Positions 1-10,146 are shown, counted from the stretch's first letter. The stretch is 64,000 nt of DNA from Lysobacter defluvii IMMIB APB-9 = DSM 18482 (GCF_000423325.1 NZ_KE384007.1:65491-129490); one strand, 5' to 3'. Made by a program: numbers and translations. Notes: a model not told the origin generated them from the letters alone.

Positions 1-165
1 GCTTCGAGACGCTCTGCTTCGAGACGCTCTGCTTCGAGACGCTCTGCTTCGAGGCGCTCCGCCTCGAGACGCTCCGCCTCGAGACGCTCTGCCTCTAGAC
101 GCTCTGCCTCGAGACGCTCTGCCTCGAGACGTTCTGCCTCGAGGCGCTCCGCCTTGAGACGCTCT
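1..165. repeat. 15-bp minisatellite inside chpA
   Basis: Eleven tandem copies of a 15-bp unit (consensus GCCTCGAGACGCTCT on the plus strand) fill bases 1-165 and probably continue past the window edge. In the chpA frame each unit encodes Glu-Arg-Leu-Glu-Ala, a charged heptad-free helix former. Copies differ mostly at wobble-type positions (gct/gcc, cga/cgg, tct/tcc), so the peptide is better conserved than the DNA. Confidence 0.95.
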
Positions 166-3100
166 TCCTCACCGGCAGCTTCGACCCCCGCCGGGTCTTC
201 CTCCACGACCGGTACGTCGCCGGCACCTGCCTCGACGCCGAGGCCGGTCATGTCGATGTCGACGATCGCCGGCGCTTCGATGACCGCCTCGGCGGCGGCA
301 TCGTCGTCCCCGTCACCGGCCTCCAGGGCGGACGGGCGTACCGGCGGCAGGCTGTCGCGCAGGGCTTCCATGCGCTCGGCCAGGCCCGGGAACAGCGGCA
401 CGCGGGGCTGGTCGGATTCGAGCGTGGCGAGGGTGCGGGCCACGGCCTCCGACACCGCCTCCATCGCCCCGACGCCTTCCGCGGTGGCGGGCTGGCCGCT
501 GGCGAGCAGGCGCCGGACATAGGCCTCGGCGGGCGAGGTGATCTCGGTGATCACCGGCACCTCGGTCATCGCCAGGGCGCCGTTGAGGGTATGGATCGCA
601 CGCTGCAGGGCGTCGTCGGCCGGCTGCGGGACAGCCGCGCTGCGGTCGAGCCAGCCATGGATCGTGGACAGGTGCGAGGCGGCCTCGGCAGCGAGGATCT
701 CCAGCAGGACGGCGTCGACGGAAGCGGGGACACCCTCCTCTTCCGGCGCCGCGCCGGGCACTTCCTGCTCCGCCGCGGCAGGCGCGGATCCCGGCTCCAA
801 GGCTTCGCCGGGCGGCGGCGCCGTCACGGGCTCGTCCTCGACCGGCGCCTGGGCCACGGGGGCTTCGTAGCGCACCTCCTCGCCCGCGGCAACGCGGTCG
901 GCGACCGCCTCCATCGCGGCGAGGTCGGCCGTCACCGGATCCGTCCCGGCCAGCGCGGCGCGGAACTGGGGCAGCACTTCGTGCGCCTGCCCGACCAGCG
1001 CGACCACGGCCGGGCTGGCATCGCGGCTGCCATCGAGAACCCGGTTGAGCATGTTCTCGATCTTCCAGCTGAACTCGCCCAGCGCACGTGCGCCGACGAG
1101 CCGCCCGCTGCCCTTCAGGGTGTGGAAGATGCGGCGGATCGAGCGCACCTGCTCGGTGTCGTGGGGCGCGTCGCGCCAGCCCTGCAGCAGATCGCCAAGG
1201 TTCGCGACCTCCTCGTCGAGCTCCTCCAGGAACACCTCGCGGATGTCGTCGTCGATGTCGGCGCTGTGCTCGAACCCGCCCACGGGCGGACGGCCGCCGG
1301 TGGGCTCTTCCGGTGCCGCGGAAGGCGCCGGTCCGGCCGTCACGGAGGGCTGCGCCGACGGTGCGGCAGCACTTTCCCCGGGCATGCTTCCGGGTTCGGC
1401 CCGCGTCTCCACGGCCGCGGCGGACGCCTCGCGGCCCGCCTCGATGGCCGCGGCAGGAGCTTCGGCTTCCTCCGGCGCGTCGGCAAGGTCCATGCCCAGC
1501 GCGGCCGCCGCGCCGTCGCGATCGGCAAGGCTGACCGGCGAGTCGCCCTCGGCCATCGGGACCGGCACCGGCCAGTAGCCCAGCGCCTCCAGGCTCTGGC
1601 GGGCGATGTCGAGGATGCGGTCGCGGTTCGGCCGCTGCTCGCGCAGGGCCTCCAGGTAGTACTCGATGCTGGCCAGCGCGTCGGCCATGGTGTCCAGCTG
1701 GCGGCTGTTGGGCACGCGCCTGCGCCCCAGCAACTCCAGCTCGATGTAGCGGCGGATGCCCAGCAGGTATTCCGCGGGCGAATCCAGGTCGAGGATGCGC
1801 AAGGCACCGCCGACCTCGTCGAGCAGGCGCGGGATCTCGGCGAGCTCGGCGTGGTCCCAGCCGGTCTCGACGAAGGCCACGAATGCCTGCCGCGCATCGC
1901 CGAAGTTGGCGATCGCCTCGCGGACCACCACCTCCAGCACGCGGCGCGATTCGGCGGCCATCAGGTCGGCGTCGGCGCGGTCGTCGGGCAGGCCGAGCCG
2001 GGCGACCTGCTCGTCCAGCGACGCGTCGACGTAGAGCAGCGCACCGGCGATGTCCAGCAGCGAGGCCTCGTCGGCCGGGCTGTTGCCGGCGACGATCGCG
2101 TGCATCGCGTCGCGCTGCTGCAGCACCACGCCGCGGGCCACGCCCAGGCCCATCATGCCGAGCGTATCGCTGACCCGGCCGAGGGTCTCAACCTGCGGAC
2201 GCAGGTCCTCGACCCCGGTCTGGCCGGTGCGCAGGTGCAGGTCCAGGACATCCTTGACCCGCAGCAGGTCTTCCTTGATCGCCGCCGAGACCGTGTCCAG
2301 CAGCGCGCGGTTGCGTCCGCTCAGGCTGCCGCGGGCGTGCTCGATCTCGGACTCGCTGGGCAGCTGCGCGTCCAGCTCGAAGGTGTGGCGCAGCCGGTCC
2401 AGTGCCGGATGGCCGCCGTCGCTGTGGGCGACGTGGTAGAGCAGCTGGCGGGTAGGTTCGGCATTCGCCTCCTGTCCGCTGAAGCCGGTGTCGGCGAGCG
2501 CGCGGCGGGCCTCGCGCTCGACTCCGCTGAAGGCCGCGCGCAGTGCGCGCGTGGGCTGCAGCGCGCCGTCGCGAAGCGCGCCGGCCACCGACGAGGCGAC
2601 CCAGAGCATGCGCCGCAGCGGTTCGACGGACACCTCCGACAGCAGCTGGTCGACCGCCCCGGCAAGTGCCTCCGGGTCACCGGGCGCGCCGTCCTCGGGC
2701 CACTGCGACAGCGCGTTGCGCAGCGCCGCGACGGCCGGGCTGGGCGGGCGCGACGAGGTGCCCACGGCCGCCGGCGGGGCGTCCGGCGCCGGCAGGTCCT
2801 GCGGCAACGGCCGGTCCAGGTCCGGCGCGAACAGGATGCTCTCGTTGAGGCCGGGTTCCCCGCGGGTGGCGCGCAGCTCGTTGAGCAGGGGCAGCAGCAC
2901 GATCGGGATGTCGCGGTGCCCGCCCTGCAACCTCTCGAGGTAGTCCGGCAGCTGCACGGCGCCGCGCATGAGCATCGCGCAGGCGTCCTCGCGGTCGTCG
3001 ATCCCGCCATGGACGAGCGCCAGCGCCAGCCGCTCCATCTCCTCGGCCACCATCGCCGGGGCGTACAGCTCGATCATCCGCAGCGTGCCGTGGACCTGGT

Positions 3101-3254
3101 GCAGCAGGCCGGCACAGGTGCGCATGTGCTCGACCTCCCCCAGCGACTGGGAGAACGCCTCGATCTCCTGGCGGGCCAGCCGCAGGGTCTCGTCGAGCTC
3201 GGGCTTGATCCAGCCGAGGGTGGTGGTGTCGATCGCGTCGCGCATCACTGTCAT
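1..3254 (-). CDS. chpA: ChpA, Pil-Chp hybrid histidine kinase, N-terminal Hpt array (partial)
   Basis: Histidine kinase at the centre of the Pil-Chp chemosensory pathway for type IV pilus twitching; in the family it takes input from PilJ and phosphorylates PilG and PilH. The frame is open from the ATG at 3254 to the window edge (about 1,084 codons). It shows only the N-terminal phosphotransfer region; the CheA kinase, CheW and receiver domains must lie beyond base 1. Hpt-like motifs seen are HQVHGTL near residue 55, a canonical FHTLKGS with His at about 711, and IHTLNGA with His near 888, where the usual Lys is Asn. From about residue 1030 the protein enters a pentapeptide repeat. It is the last gene of the pilG-pilH-pilI-pilJ-chpA series, and no pilK methyltransferase lies between pilJ and chpA. 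Identification rests on the Hpt motifs and the gene context. Confidence 0.9.
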   Translation of the reverse strand, partial: MTVMRDAIDTTTLGWIKPELDETLRLARQEIEAFSQSLGEVEHMRTCAGLLHQVHGTLRMIELYAPAMVAEEMERLALALVHGGIDDREDACAMLMRGAVQLPDYLERLQGGHRDIPIVLLPLLNELRATRGEPGLNESILFAPDLDRPLPQDLPAPDAPPAAVGTSSRPPSPAVAALRNALSQWPEDGAPGDPEALAGAVDQLLSEVSVEPLRRMLWVASSVAGALRDGALQPTRALRAAFSGVEREARRALADTGFSGQEANAEPTRQLLYHVAHSDGGHPALDRLRHTFELDAQLPSESEIEHARGSLSGRNRALLDTVSAAIKEDLLRVKDVLDLHLRTGQTGVEDLRPQVETLGRVSDTLGMMGLGVARGVVLQQRDAMHAIVAGNSPADEASLLDIAGALLYVDASLDEQVARLGLPDDRADADLMAAESRRVLEVVVREAIANFGDARQAFVAFVETGWDHAELAEIPRLLDEVGGALRILDLDSPAEYLLGIRRYIELELLGRRRVPNSRQLDTMADALASIEYYLEALREQRPNRDRILDIARQSLEALGYWPVPVPMAEGDSPVSLADRDGAAAALGMDLADAPEEAEAPAAAIEAGREASAAAVETRAEPGSMPGESAAAPSAQPSVTAGPAPSAAPEEPTGGRPPVGGFEHSADIDDDIREVFLEELDEEVANLGDLLQGWRDAPHDTEQVRSIRRIFHTLKGSGRLVGARALGEFSWKIENMLNRVLDGSRDASPAVVALVGQAHEVLPQFRAALAGTDPVTADLAAMEAVADRVAAGEEVRYEAPVAQAPVEDEPVTAPPPGEALEPGSAPAAAEQEVPGAAPEEEGVPASVDAVLLEILAAEAASHLSTIHGWLDRSAAVPQPADDALQRAIHTLNGALAMTEVPVITEITSPAEAYVRRLLASGQPATAEGVGAMEAVSEAVARTLATLESDQPRVPLFPGLAERMEALRDSLPPVRPSALEAGDGDDDAAAEAVIEAPAIVDIDMTGLGVEAGAGDVPVVEEDPAGVEAAGEEERLKAERLEAERLEAERLEAERLEAERLEAERLEAERLEAERLEAERLEAERLE

Positions 3255-3338
3255 TGGTCATCCCCGCCGGCCGCAGGGCCGGGTGCCGGTCCTGCCGTCC
3301 GGCGGGTACTGGCTGCCATCCGTCGGTCCGCCCCGCCC

Positions 3339-5360
3339 TCAGGCCGGGAGCTTGAAGTCGGCGACCGAGCGACGCAGGTCGGCCGCCAGCTGCGCCAGGT
3401 TCCCAATCGACTGTGCGGTCTGGTTGGCGCCCTGGCTGGTCTGCGAGGTGATCTGCTGGATGGTGCTCATGGTGTGGGTGATGTTGGCCGCCGCCCCGGA
3501 CTGCTGCTGCGCGGCCTGTGAGATGCCCTGGATGAGGCCCGACAGGTCGGACGACACCTTTTCGATCTCGCCCAGCGCGGTGCCGGCGTCCTCGGCCAGG
3601 CGCGCGCCGGCCACCACCTCGGACGTGGTCTGCTCCATCGAGCTGACCGCCTCGTTGGTGTCGGCCTGGATGGTCTGGACCAGCGATTCGATCCGCTTGG
3701 TCGCGTTCGACGAGCGTTCGGCAAGGCGCTGCACTTCGTCGGCGACCACCGCGAAGCCGCGGCCGGCCTCGCCCGCGGACGCCGCCTGGATCGAGGCGTT
3801 CAGCGCCAGGATGTTGGTCTGCTCGGAGATGTCGTTGATCAGTTCGACGATGGAGCCGATCTCCTGCGAGCTCTCGCCCAGCCGCTTGATGCGCTTGGAG
3901 GTCTCCTGGATCTGGTCACGGATGTTGTCCATGCCCTGGATCGTCTGCCGCACGACGCCGGCGCCGGTGGTGGCGATCTGCACCGAGCGCTGCGCCACGT
4001 CCGCCGACTCGGCGGAGTTGCGCGACACCTGGTCGATGCTGGCGGCGATCTCGCTGATGCGGCCGGAGGCAGAGGTGATCTCCTGTGCCTGGTGCTCGGC
4101 GGCCTCGGCCAGGTGCATCGCGGTGGCCTGGGTCTCCTGGGCGCTGGCGGCGACCTGCACCGAGGTGTCGGTGATGGTCTGCACCAGGCTGCGCAGCTGC
4201 TCGATGGCGAAGTTGATCGAGTCCGCGATGGCGCCGGTCACGTCCTCGGTGACGGTGGCCTTGACGGTCAGGTCGCCCTCGGCGAGCGAACCCATCTCGT
4301 CCAGCAGGCGCATGATCGCCTCCTGGTTGCGGTCGTTGAGCTCCTTGGTGGTCTCGTAGCGCGCCTGCTGCTGGCGGTTGAGCGAGAACAGCAGGCCGCC
4401 GATCGCCAGCAGCGCCAGGGCGCCGGACACGATCGAGATCCAGATGTTGCCGACCAGGCTGGTGTCGCGCAGCGAGCCGAACGCGGTGAAGGCGTCGAAC
4501 AGCGAACGCGCCTCGTCCAGCAGGCTCTCGGACCCGGCGGTGATGGCGTCGGCCGCGGACTGCGCCGCGACCAGGTCGCCCGAGGAGGCCAGGATGGCGT
4601 CCAGGTCGGTGCGCATCTCCTCCCACAGCGTCTCGGCCTGCGCCAGCGTCTCCAGCGCGGCTGCGTTGGACAGCGCGGCCACACCGGAGGCTTCGTCGCC
4701 GGAGCGCAGGCCGGCCAGCACGGTGCCGAACAGCGTCGCGTCGCGCTGCAGCCCCTCGCTGGCGGTGGTCGCGGCCGGGCCGCCGGCACGGATCTCGGTC
4801 ACGCGGCGGGCCATGGTTCCCGACAGCACGACCTGGCGCAGGGCGTAGTAGACCTGCGAGGACGGCGAGCCGCTGGAGGACATCGCCCGCACCAGCTCGT
4901 CGAGCCGTGCCTGCAGGTCCGGGACCCGCGCGGTGAAGCTGTCGGCGCGCCCGGCCAGGCCCAGCACGGCCTCCTGGCTGGCGGCCAGCTGCGCGGCGCT
5001 CTGCTCCAGCGGCGCCCAGGTCGCATTGGCCTGCTCGAGCGGCCCGGCCACCCCCGGGGTGGAGCCGAACTGCCCGGTCAGGCGCTCCAGGGTGCCGTCG
5101 ATCTGCCCGCGCGTGCGGTTGAAGGCCTCGAACGCGGCCGCCTCGCCGCCCACCGCCTCGCGGGCGTGGACCGCCAGCTGCTGCGAGTACACGCGCAGGT
5201 CGGAGGCCGAGGTGCTGGCACCGCCCAGCTGGGCACCCTTCCAGGTCGCGTAGCCGGTGTTGAGGCCGAACACCAGCACCGCCAGGGCCAGCAACACCAG
5301 CCAGGTGTTGACGCCGGCATTGCGGACCTTGCCGGCCACGGAGTTCATATCAGTGCTCAT
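3339..5360 (-). CDS. pilJ: PilJ, twitching methyl-accepting chemotaxis protein
   Basis: Membrane chemoreceptor that feeds the Pil-Chp kinase ChpA, in the cell-pole inner membrane. The 673 aa (P. aeruginosa PilJ is a similar length) show a first membrane segment at about residues 18-36, a periplasmic domain to about 305, a second membrane segment ([17 protein letters not shown]) at about 308-328, and a HAMP-like stretch with [14 protein letters not shown] cytoplasmic MCP signalling domain follows, whose hairpin tip reads [20 protein letters not shown] near 535-555. The ATG at 5360 overlaps the end of pilI by 11 bp, so translation is probably coupled. The C-terminus lacks an obvious CheR-tethering pentapeptide. 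Confidence 0.95.
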   Translation of the reverse strand: MSTDMNSVAGKVRNAGVNTWLVLLALAVLVFGLNTGYATWKGAQLGGASTSASDLRVYSQQLAVHAREAVGGEAAAFEAFNRTRGQIDGTLERLTGQFGSTPGVAGPLEQANATWAPLEQSAAQLAASQEAVLGLAGRADSFTARVPDLQARLDELVRAMSSSGSPSSQVYYALRQVVLSGTMARRVTEIRAGGPAATTASEGLQRDATLFGTVLAGLRSGDEASGVAALSNAAALETLAQAETLWEEMRTDLDAILASSGDLVAAQSAADAITAGSESLLDEARSLFDAFTAFGSLRDTSLVGNIWISIVSGALALLAIGGLLFSLNRQQQARYETTKELNDRNQEAIMRLLDEMGSLAEGDLTVKATVTEDVTGAIADSINFAIEQLRSLVQTITDTSVQVAASAQETQATAMHLAEAAEHQAQEITSASGRISEIAASIDQVSRNSAESADVAQRSVQIATTGAGVVRQTIQGMDNIRDQIQETSKRIKRLGESSQEIGSIVELINDISEQTNILALNASIQAASAGEAGRGFAVVADEVQRLAERSSNATKRIESLVQTIQADTNEAVSSMEQTTSEVVAGARLAEDAGTALGEIEKVSSDLSGLIQGISQAAQQQSGAAANITHTMSTIQQITSQTSQGANQTAQSIGNLAQLAADLRRSVADFKLPA

Positions 5361-5955
5361 GGTCTTCCTCGGGTGTGTCGCTGGCGCTGGTGTGCGGGCG
5401 GGCCCCGTCCGACGCGGCCTGCCTGAATTCGGGGGTACGGGTCAGCCGGTCCAGGCTGAAGATGCCCCAGTCGTGGTCGTCGAGCCGGAACGCCCGGTCG
5501 ACGAAGTGGGAGTAGCGGCCGGCCGGGATGCCGGACGCGGCCAGGACGGCGTCGTCCAGCCGCTGGGAGGGCAGGAAGCTGCGCTGGCCGAACAGCTCGT
5601 CGATCAGCACCGCGACGTTGCCGCCCTCCTGCCGCACCACCAGCATCCGCTGGCCCTCGTGCAGCACGGTGCGCACGCCCTCCAGCAGCTGCTTCAGGTC
5701 GGCGACGGGCAGCAGGTTGCCGCGGACGTTGGCCAGCCCGAGCATCCATGGCTGCGCGCCGGGCACCGGGGTGACCTGCGGCAGCGGCAGGATCTCGACC
5801 ACCTCGTCGAAGCTGGACGCCAGCCGGCGGCGCCCGATGCGGTAGCCGATGCCGCGCCACAGTCCGGGCGTGTCGAGCTGCTCCGGCAGGCCGGCCACGT
5901 GCGCCAGGCTGCGGCGCTCGTAGTCCAGCAGGATGTCGAAGGCATCCACCGCCAT
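5350..5955 (-). CDS. pilI: PilI, CheW-like adaptor of the twitching pathway
   Basis: CheW-domain scaffold expected to couple PilJ to ChpA. The protein is about 201 aa, with the CheW fold in its core; characteristic stretches are [35 protein letters not shown] and the C-terminal [11 protein letters not shown] chose the ATG at 5955 ([13 protein letters not shown]), since family members begin just before the FDIL-type segment. A GTG at 5973 overlaps the stop of pilH (GTGA) and is a real alternative, six codons longer. The stop codon lies inside the first codons of pilJ. Operon position between pilH and pilJ agrees with the call. Confidence 0.92.
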   Translation of the reverse strand: MAVDAFDILLDYERRSLAHVAGLPEQLDTPGLWRGIGYRIGRRRLASSFDEVVEILPLPQVTPVPGAQPWMLGLANVRGNLLPVADLKQLLEGVRTVLHEGQRMLVVRQEGGNVAVLIDELFGQRSFLPSQRLDDAVLAASGIPAGRYSHFVDRAFRLDDHDWGIFSLDRLTRTPEFRQAASDGARPHTSASDTPEEDHEH

Positions 5956-5969
5956 GGCAGCCAGGCTGG

Positions 5970-6335
5970 TCACGGCTCCAGCAGCGCGTTGATGCGCGCG
6001 ACCAGGTCTTCCTCGCGCGGCGGCTTGACGATGTAGTCGCGGGCGCCCTGCCGCAGGCCCCAGGCCTTGTCGGTCTCCATGCCCTTGGTGCTGACGATCA
6101 GCACCGGGATGGACCGGGTGTCGTCGTCGCGCGACAGCGCGCGGGTCGCCTGGAACCCGTTCATGCCGGGCAGGATGATGTCCATCAGCACCAGGTCCGG
6201 CCGCTCGCGGCGGCACATCTCGATGCCGTCCTCGGCATTGTCGGACGCGAGTACACGGTGCCCGTTGCGTTCCAGCAACTGGGTCAGGACCGCCGTATCG
6301 GTCGGCGAATCCTCGATCAGCAGGATGCGTGCCAT
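5970..6335 (-). CDS. pilH: PilH, single-domain response regulator
   Basis: CheY-like receiver of the twitching pathway; in Pseudomonas PilH is linked to pilus retraction and acts as a phosphate sink. The protein is 121 aa with no output domain. Receiver residues are visible: acidic pair ED at 8-9, phospho-acceptor Asp52 in LVLMDIILPGMNGF, Ser in VLIVSTKG, and Lys in DYIVKPP. It lies 25 bp downstream of pilG and its stop touches the alternative GTG of pilI, so the genes are probably co-transcribed. Which of the two regulators is PilH rests on gene order and on the length matching the family. Confidence 0.93.
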   Translation of the reverse strand: MARILLIEDSPTDTAVLTQLLERNGHRVLASDNAEDGIEMCRRERPDLVLMDIILPGMNGFQATRALSRDDDTRSIPVLIVSTKGMETDKAWGLRQGARDYIVKPPREEDLVARINALLEP

Positions 6336-6360
6336 GAATCCCCCACCCCCCTGGGGCGAA

Positions 6361-6762
6361 TCAGTCTGCGTTGTTTACGTGGGTACGGATCGCGTCGAGG
6401 AGCTCCTCACGCGTGAAAGGCTTGGTGAGGTACTGCTCGGACCCGACGATCCGGCCACGCGCCTTGTCGAACAGCCCGTCGCGGGACGAGAGCATGATGA
6501 CCGGCGTGGACTTGAACACTTGGTTGTTCTTGATCAGCGCGCAGGTCTGGTACCCGTCCAGCCGCGGCATCATGATGTCGACGAAGATGATCTGCGGCTG
6601 CTGGTCGGCGATCTTGGCCAGCGCCTCGAACCCGTCGGTGGCGGTGACCACCTCGCACCCTTCGCGCTTGAGCAGGGTCTCGGCCGTCCTGCGGATGGTC
6701 TTCGAGTCGTCGATGACCATGACCCGCAAGCCTTCCAGGCTCCTGCGACCTTCGTCTTGCAT
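6361..6762 (-). CDS. pilG: PilG, single-domain response regulator
   Basis: CheY-like receiver that in the Pil-Chp family promotes pilus extension and feeds polar assembly and cAMP signalling. The protein is 133 aa, with a short N-terminal extension (MQDEGRRSLEG) before the receiver fold. Acidic pair DD in MVIDDSKTIRR, phospho-acceptor Asp in IIFVDIMMPRLDGYQ, Ser in VIMLSSRDG and Lys in YLTKPFTREEL are all present. It is the first gene of the cluster; a TTGACA box with an AT-rich -10 lies about 65-90 bp upstream. It is divergent from gshB. Confidence 0.95.
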   Translation of the reverse strand: MQDEGRRSLEGLRVMVIDDSKTIRRTAETLLKREGCEVVTATDGFEALAKIADQQPQIIFVDIMMPRLDGYQTCALIKNNQVFKSTPVIMLSSRDGLFDKARGRIVGSEQYLTKPFTREELLDAIRTHVNNAD

Positions 6763-6825
6763 GTGACTGACACCCCTGTGGCGATGCGCCCGACGCGTAT
6801 CCCCGTGGCGCGTCGCGAGGCATCC

Positions 6826-6854
6826 TTTATTTCAAGCAAGCGACCGAGTGTCAA
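6826..6854 (-). promoter_or_regulatory. Likely sigma-70 promoter of pilGHIJ-chpA
   Basis: On the minus strand a perfect TTGACA (6854-6849) is followed after 17 bp by AATAAA (6831-6826), inside a short AT-rich patch that stands out in this GC-rich DNA. It points at pilG, whose ATG is at 6762, and lies in the divergent pilG-gshB gap. The -10 match is imperfect, so the exact spacing is uncertain. Confidence 0.5.
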
Positions 6855-6968
6855 GCCGCGGTGACGAACGGCGGCGCCCCCCGCGACGCCCGTCACGCCC
6901 CGTGCCCCGCCACGCCGGCGGGCGCCCCGCGGCTGGTAGGATCGGCACAGGACATTCCCGGCGCCGCC

Positions 6969-7943
6969 ATGCCCCTCGATATCGTCGTCGTGATGGACCC
7001 GATCGGGTCGATCAACATCGCCAAGGACTCCACCTTCGCCATGCTGCTGGAGGCCCAGCGCCGCGGGCACCGGCTGCTGTACGTGCGCCCCGGCGGCCTG
7101 GCGGTGGACAACGGCGCCGCCGTGGCCACCATGGCGCCGCTGCAGGTGCGCGAGGACCCGTCCGGCTGGTACCAGCTGGGGGACTGGGCGACGACCCCGC
7201 TCGGCCCCGGCCACGTGGTGCTGGTGCGCACCGATCCGCCGGTCGACGCCGAGTACATCCACGACACCCAGGTGCTGGGCCTGGCCCAGGCGGCCGGGGC
7301 GATGGTCGTCAACGACCCGCAGGGGCTGCGCGACTACAACGAGAAGCTCGCCGCGCTGCTGTTCCCGCAGTGCTGCCCGCCGACCCTGGTCAGCCGCGAC
7401 GCCGCCGCCCTGAAGGCCTTCGTGGCCCGCCACGGTCGCGCGGTGCTCAAGCCCCTGGACGGCATGGGCGGGCGATCGATCTTCCTGCTCACGCATGGCG
7501 AGGCCAACACCAACGTGGTGCTGGAGACGCTCACCCAGGGCGGGCGGAGCCTGGCGATGGCGCAGCAGTACCTGCCGGAAATCTCCGAGGGCGACAAGCG
7601 GATCCTGCTGGTCGACGGCGAGCCGGTGGACTACTGCCTGGCGCGGATCCCGCAGGGCGACGAGTTCCGCGGCAACCTGGCCACCGGTGGCCGCGGAGAG
7701 GGGCGCCCGCTCAGTGACCGCGACCGCTGGATCGCGTCGCAGGTCGGTCCGGAGATGAAGCGCCGCGGCATGGTGTTCGTCGGGCTGGACGTCATCGGCG
7801 ACTGGCTGACCGAGGTCAACGTGACCAGCCCGACCTGCATCCGCGAGCTGGACGCGCAGTTCGGGCTGAACATCGCCGGCCGGCTGTTCGACGCCATCGA
7901 GGCACGCGCCGGCTCCGGCCCGGCGGCCCCGCGCGCGGAGTGA
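6969..7943 (+). CDS. gshB: Glutathione synthetase
   Basis: ATP-grasp ligase that joins gamma-glutamylcysteine to glycine, the second step of cytoplasmic glutathione synthesis. The 324 aa match the usual GshB length (E. coli 315). Seen are the N-terminal VVMDPIGSINIAKDSTFAML, the substrate region NDPQGLRDYNEKL, the ATP-grasp loop LKPLDGMGGRSIF at about 158-170, and the C-terminal TEVNVTSPTCIRELD. I start at the ATG at 6969; the frame is open 36 codons further upstream but that stretch is not family-like. The last codons overlap the GTG of the next gene (GTGA), so the two are translationally coupled. Divergent from pilG. Confidence 0.96.
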   Translation: MPLDIVVVMDPIGSINIAKDSTFAMLLEAQRRGHRLLYVRPGGLAVDNGAAVATMAPLQVREDPSGWYQLGDWATTPLGPGHVVLVRTDPPVDAEYIHDTQVLGLAQAAGAMVVNDPQGLRDYNEKLAALLFPQCCPPTLVSRDAAALKAFVARHGRAVLKPLDGMGGRSIFLLTHGEANTNVVLETLTQGGRSLAMAQQYLPEISEGDKRILLVDGEPVDYCLARIPQGDEFRGNLATGGRGEGRPLSDRDRWIASQVGPEMKRRGMVFVGLDVIGDWLTEVNVTSPTCIRELDAQFGLNIAGRLFDAIEARAGSGPAAPRAE

Positions 7944-8818
7944 CTACCGCGATGGCGGCGGCACGCGGCTTCCACGACTCGGGCCAGCGCCTGGGCGCGA
8001 CCATGGCGCTGTCCCTCGCGCTGCATGCGATCGTGCTGCTGGGGGTGGGCTTCACGCTGCACCAGGCCGCGCCGGTGGTACCGACGCTGGATGTCATCCT
8101 GACCCGCACCACCACCGCGCTGACCCCGGAGCAGGCCGATTTCCTGGCCCAGGCCAGCAACCAGGGCGGTGGCGAACACGACCACAGCACCCGCCCGAGG
8201 GAGAACCAGGCCGGGCCGCTGCCACGCCCGAGCACCGGGCTGGCGGCCCAGCAGCTGCAGGCCCAGGCACCCGATCCGCAACCGGCGCCCGAGGCGCGGG
8301 TGGTGGACAGCGCGCGCGGCGAGGCGCCCGCCGCGGTCGCCCGCGACACGCCGGAGCCGGAGACCCGCCCGCTCCCCCGCGGCCGCGAACGCATCGAGCA
8401 CGACATGGAGATGGCGCGCTTGGCGGCCGAGATCCACCTGCGCTCGGAGCAGTACGCGAAGCGGCCCTCGCGCAAGTTCGTCTCCGCCAGCACCACCGAG
8501 TACGCCTGGGCCGGATACCTGCGCGAGTGGGTGGATCGCGTGGAGCGCGTCGGCAACCTCAACTACCCGGACGAGGCACGCCGGCGCCGGCTTTCGGGCG
8601 AAGTGGTGATCAGCGTCGCGATCCGCCGGGACGGAAGCGTCGAGCAGTCGCGGATCCTGCGCAGCAGCGGCATCCCGCTGCTGGACGACTCGGCGCTGCG
8701 CATCGCCGCGCTGGCCGAGCCGTATCCCCCGCTGCCGCGGACCGAAGAGGATCCGGACATCCTGCACGTGACGCGCACCTGGGCGTTCCTGGCCGGTGGG
8801 GAGCTGGTGGACCGCTGA
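7940..8818 (+). CDS. TonB-family energy transducer-like protein
   Basis: Probable inner-membrane protein spanning the periplasm to pass proton-motive energy to outer-membrane receptors. 292 aa from a GTG overlapping the gshB stop (an ATG at 7952 is the alternative). It has a single N-terminal membrane segment at about residues 20-42 (MALSLALHAIVLLGVGF), a Pro/Ala-rich linker to about 150, a charged helical part, and a TonB C-terminal domain with NYPDEARRRRLSGEVVISVA, DGSVEQSRILRSSG and PYPPLP. No exbB or exbD is adjacent, so it must borrow an ExbBD complex. It is not necessarily the main TonB of the cell. Confidence 0.82.
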   Translation: MTTAMAAARGFHDSGQRLGATMALSLALHAIVLLGVGFTLHQAAPVVPTLDVILTRTTTALTPEQADFLAQASNQGGGEHDHSTRPRENQAGPLPRPSTGLAAQQLQAQAPDPQPAPEARVVDSARGEAPAAVARDTPEPETRPLPRGRERIEHDMEMARLAAEIHLRSEQYAKRPSRKFVSASTTEYAWAGYLREWVDRVERVGNLNYPDEARRRRLSGEVVISVAIRRDGSVEQSRILRSSGIPLLDDSALRIAALAEPYPPLPRTEEDPDILHVTRTWAFLAGGELVDR

Positions 8819-8919
8819 GGCCGGTGGCAGTTCCGGTCGCGGGATTGCGTTGTCTGGAGGGCCCGGGGATGACCGGGTGCGGCCGGGCCGCCGTACGGTC
8901 CGTCACTCCGGAGCACGCC

Positions 8920-10146
8920 ATGCCCAGCACCAAGCCCTGCCTCGTCGCCGCGATCGCCGCGGGCGTCGCCCTCGTTTCCCTGCCCGCGGCGGCGCAGCAG
9001 CCGCAGGCCGAGCTCCACATCGACGTGGCCACCCACAGCGCCCCCGGGATGCCCGGGATGGGGGCCGCCGGGCGCCTGGCCGGGATGATGGGAGGTGGCA
9101 AGGCCAGCTACGGCATGGCCCGCCACCCGGCGATGCCCGGCAAGTACCTGGACCTGGCCCTGTACAACCGCAACCGCCCGGGCACCGCGGCGCGCCAGGC
9201 GATCCCCGAGGGCGCGCGGATGGGCCCCCACCTCGACCTGCTCCCCCCTCCCCGGCCGGTCGAGACGGCACGCGACGCGAATCCGATCGCCAACGCCACC
9301 GGCCAGGCGGACGGCGGCCGCGGCCGCATCCTCTACTACTGGGGCTGCGGCGAGACGGTGGGCGCGGGCCAGCCCCGGGAGTTCTCGTTCGAGGTGCGCG
9401 ATGGCGAGTTCCGCACCACCGGCGACGCACCCGCGCCGCGGGCGGTGGCCGATGCCGGCATCAGCGCCGGGCCGGAGTATGGCCTGTGGCCGAACGACAC
9501 CCACGGCCCGATGGTCCCGGCCGACGCCTCGCTGCGCGGTGGCCACCACGTCACCGGCGAGGCCCTGCCCGACTCGATGCGGTTCGAGCTGCAGCAGGCG
9601 CATGACTTCATGCCGGCCCTGGACGTGGAGCGCAGTGGCTCGGCGGCGGACGGCATCACCCTGCAGTGGCAGCCGGTCGACGGCGCCCGCGCCTACTTCC
9701 TCCACGCCATGGGCAGCCGGGGCGACGACACCATGGTGATGTGGAGCAGCTCGGAGGTCGGCAACGCCGGCCCGGAACTGATCACCTATCTGTCCAGCGC
9801 CCAGGCCGACCGGTGGGTCGGGGAGAAGGTGCTGCTGGACCGCGACGCGCGCTCGTGCACCATCCCGCGCGAGGTCTTCGCCGGCGACGGCACGGCGGTG
9901 GAACCGATGGTGCAGATGGTCGCCTACGGCGGCGACAGCACCATCCAGCAGCCGCGCCCGGCCGACGCGCCGGCTGGCTGGGCTCCGGAGTGGCAGGTGC
10001 GGGTCCGCAACAAGTCGACGGCGATGCTGGTCCCGGGCATGGAGGGCATGGCGGTGCCGGACGCCAGGGACGTCGCCGGGGAAACCGGGAAGGACCAGGT
10101 GAAGCGGGCCGCGCGCGGCCTGTTGCGGGGGATCCTGGGGCGTTGA
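8920..10146 (+). CDS. Secreted protein of unknown function, Met/Gly-rich N-terminus
   Basis: I do not recognise a characterised family. The 408-aa protein begins with a clear Sec signal peptide (AAIAAGVALVSLPAAAQQ) and should be periplasmic or exported. The mature N-terminus is rich in Met, Gly and His (HSAPGMPGMGAAGRLAGMMG, then GMARHPAMPGKYLDLAL), followed by ILYYWGCGE and a long beta-rich region. It ends in a basic segment. The ATG at 8920 is preceded by CGGAG and places the signal peptide correctly; the frame is open far upstream but antiparallel to nothing sensible. It stands alone, convergent with tsaB. Confidence 0.75.
   Translation: MPSTKPCLVAAIAAGVALVSLPAAAQQPQAELHIDVATHSAPGMPGMGAAGRLAGMMGGGKASYGMARHPAMPGKYLDLALYNRNRPGTAARQAIPEGARMGPHLDLLPPPRPVETARDANPIANATGQADGGRGRILYYWGCGETVGAGQPREFSFEVRDGEFRTTGDAPAPRAVADAGISAGPEYGLWPNDTHGPMVPADASLRGGHHVTGEALPDSMRFELQQAHDFMPALDVERSGSAADGITLQWQPVDGARAYFLHAMGSRGDDTMVMWSSSEVGNAGPELITYLSSAQADRWVGEKVLLDRDARSCTIPREVFAGDGTAVEPMVQMVAYGGDSTIQQPRPADAPAGWAPEWQVRVRNKSTAMLVPGMEGMAVPDARDVAGETGKDQVKRAARGLLRGILGR

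Noticed and set aside
1-165. Repeats as a CRISPR array
   Set aside because: Units are directly adjacent with no spacers and encode a clean peptide in frame.
591-3521. 976-aa plus-strand open frame opposite chpA
   Set aside because: It is antisense to chpA, Arg/Gly/His-rich and without family motifs; such shadows are expected at this GC content, whereas the minus frame has Hpt motifs.
8840-8890. Possible REP copy before the secreted-protein gene
   Set aside because: Contains GGGGATGACCGGG but lacks the opposite arm, so it does not form the family hairpin.
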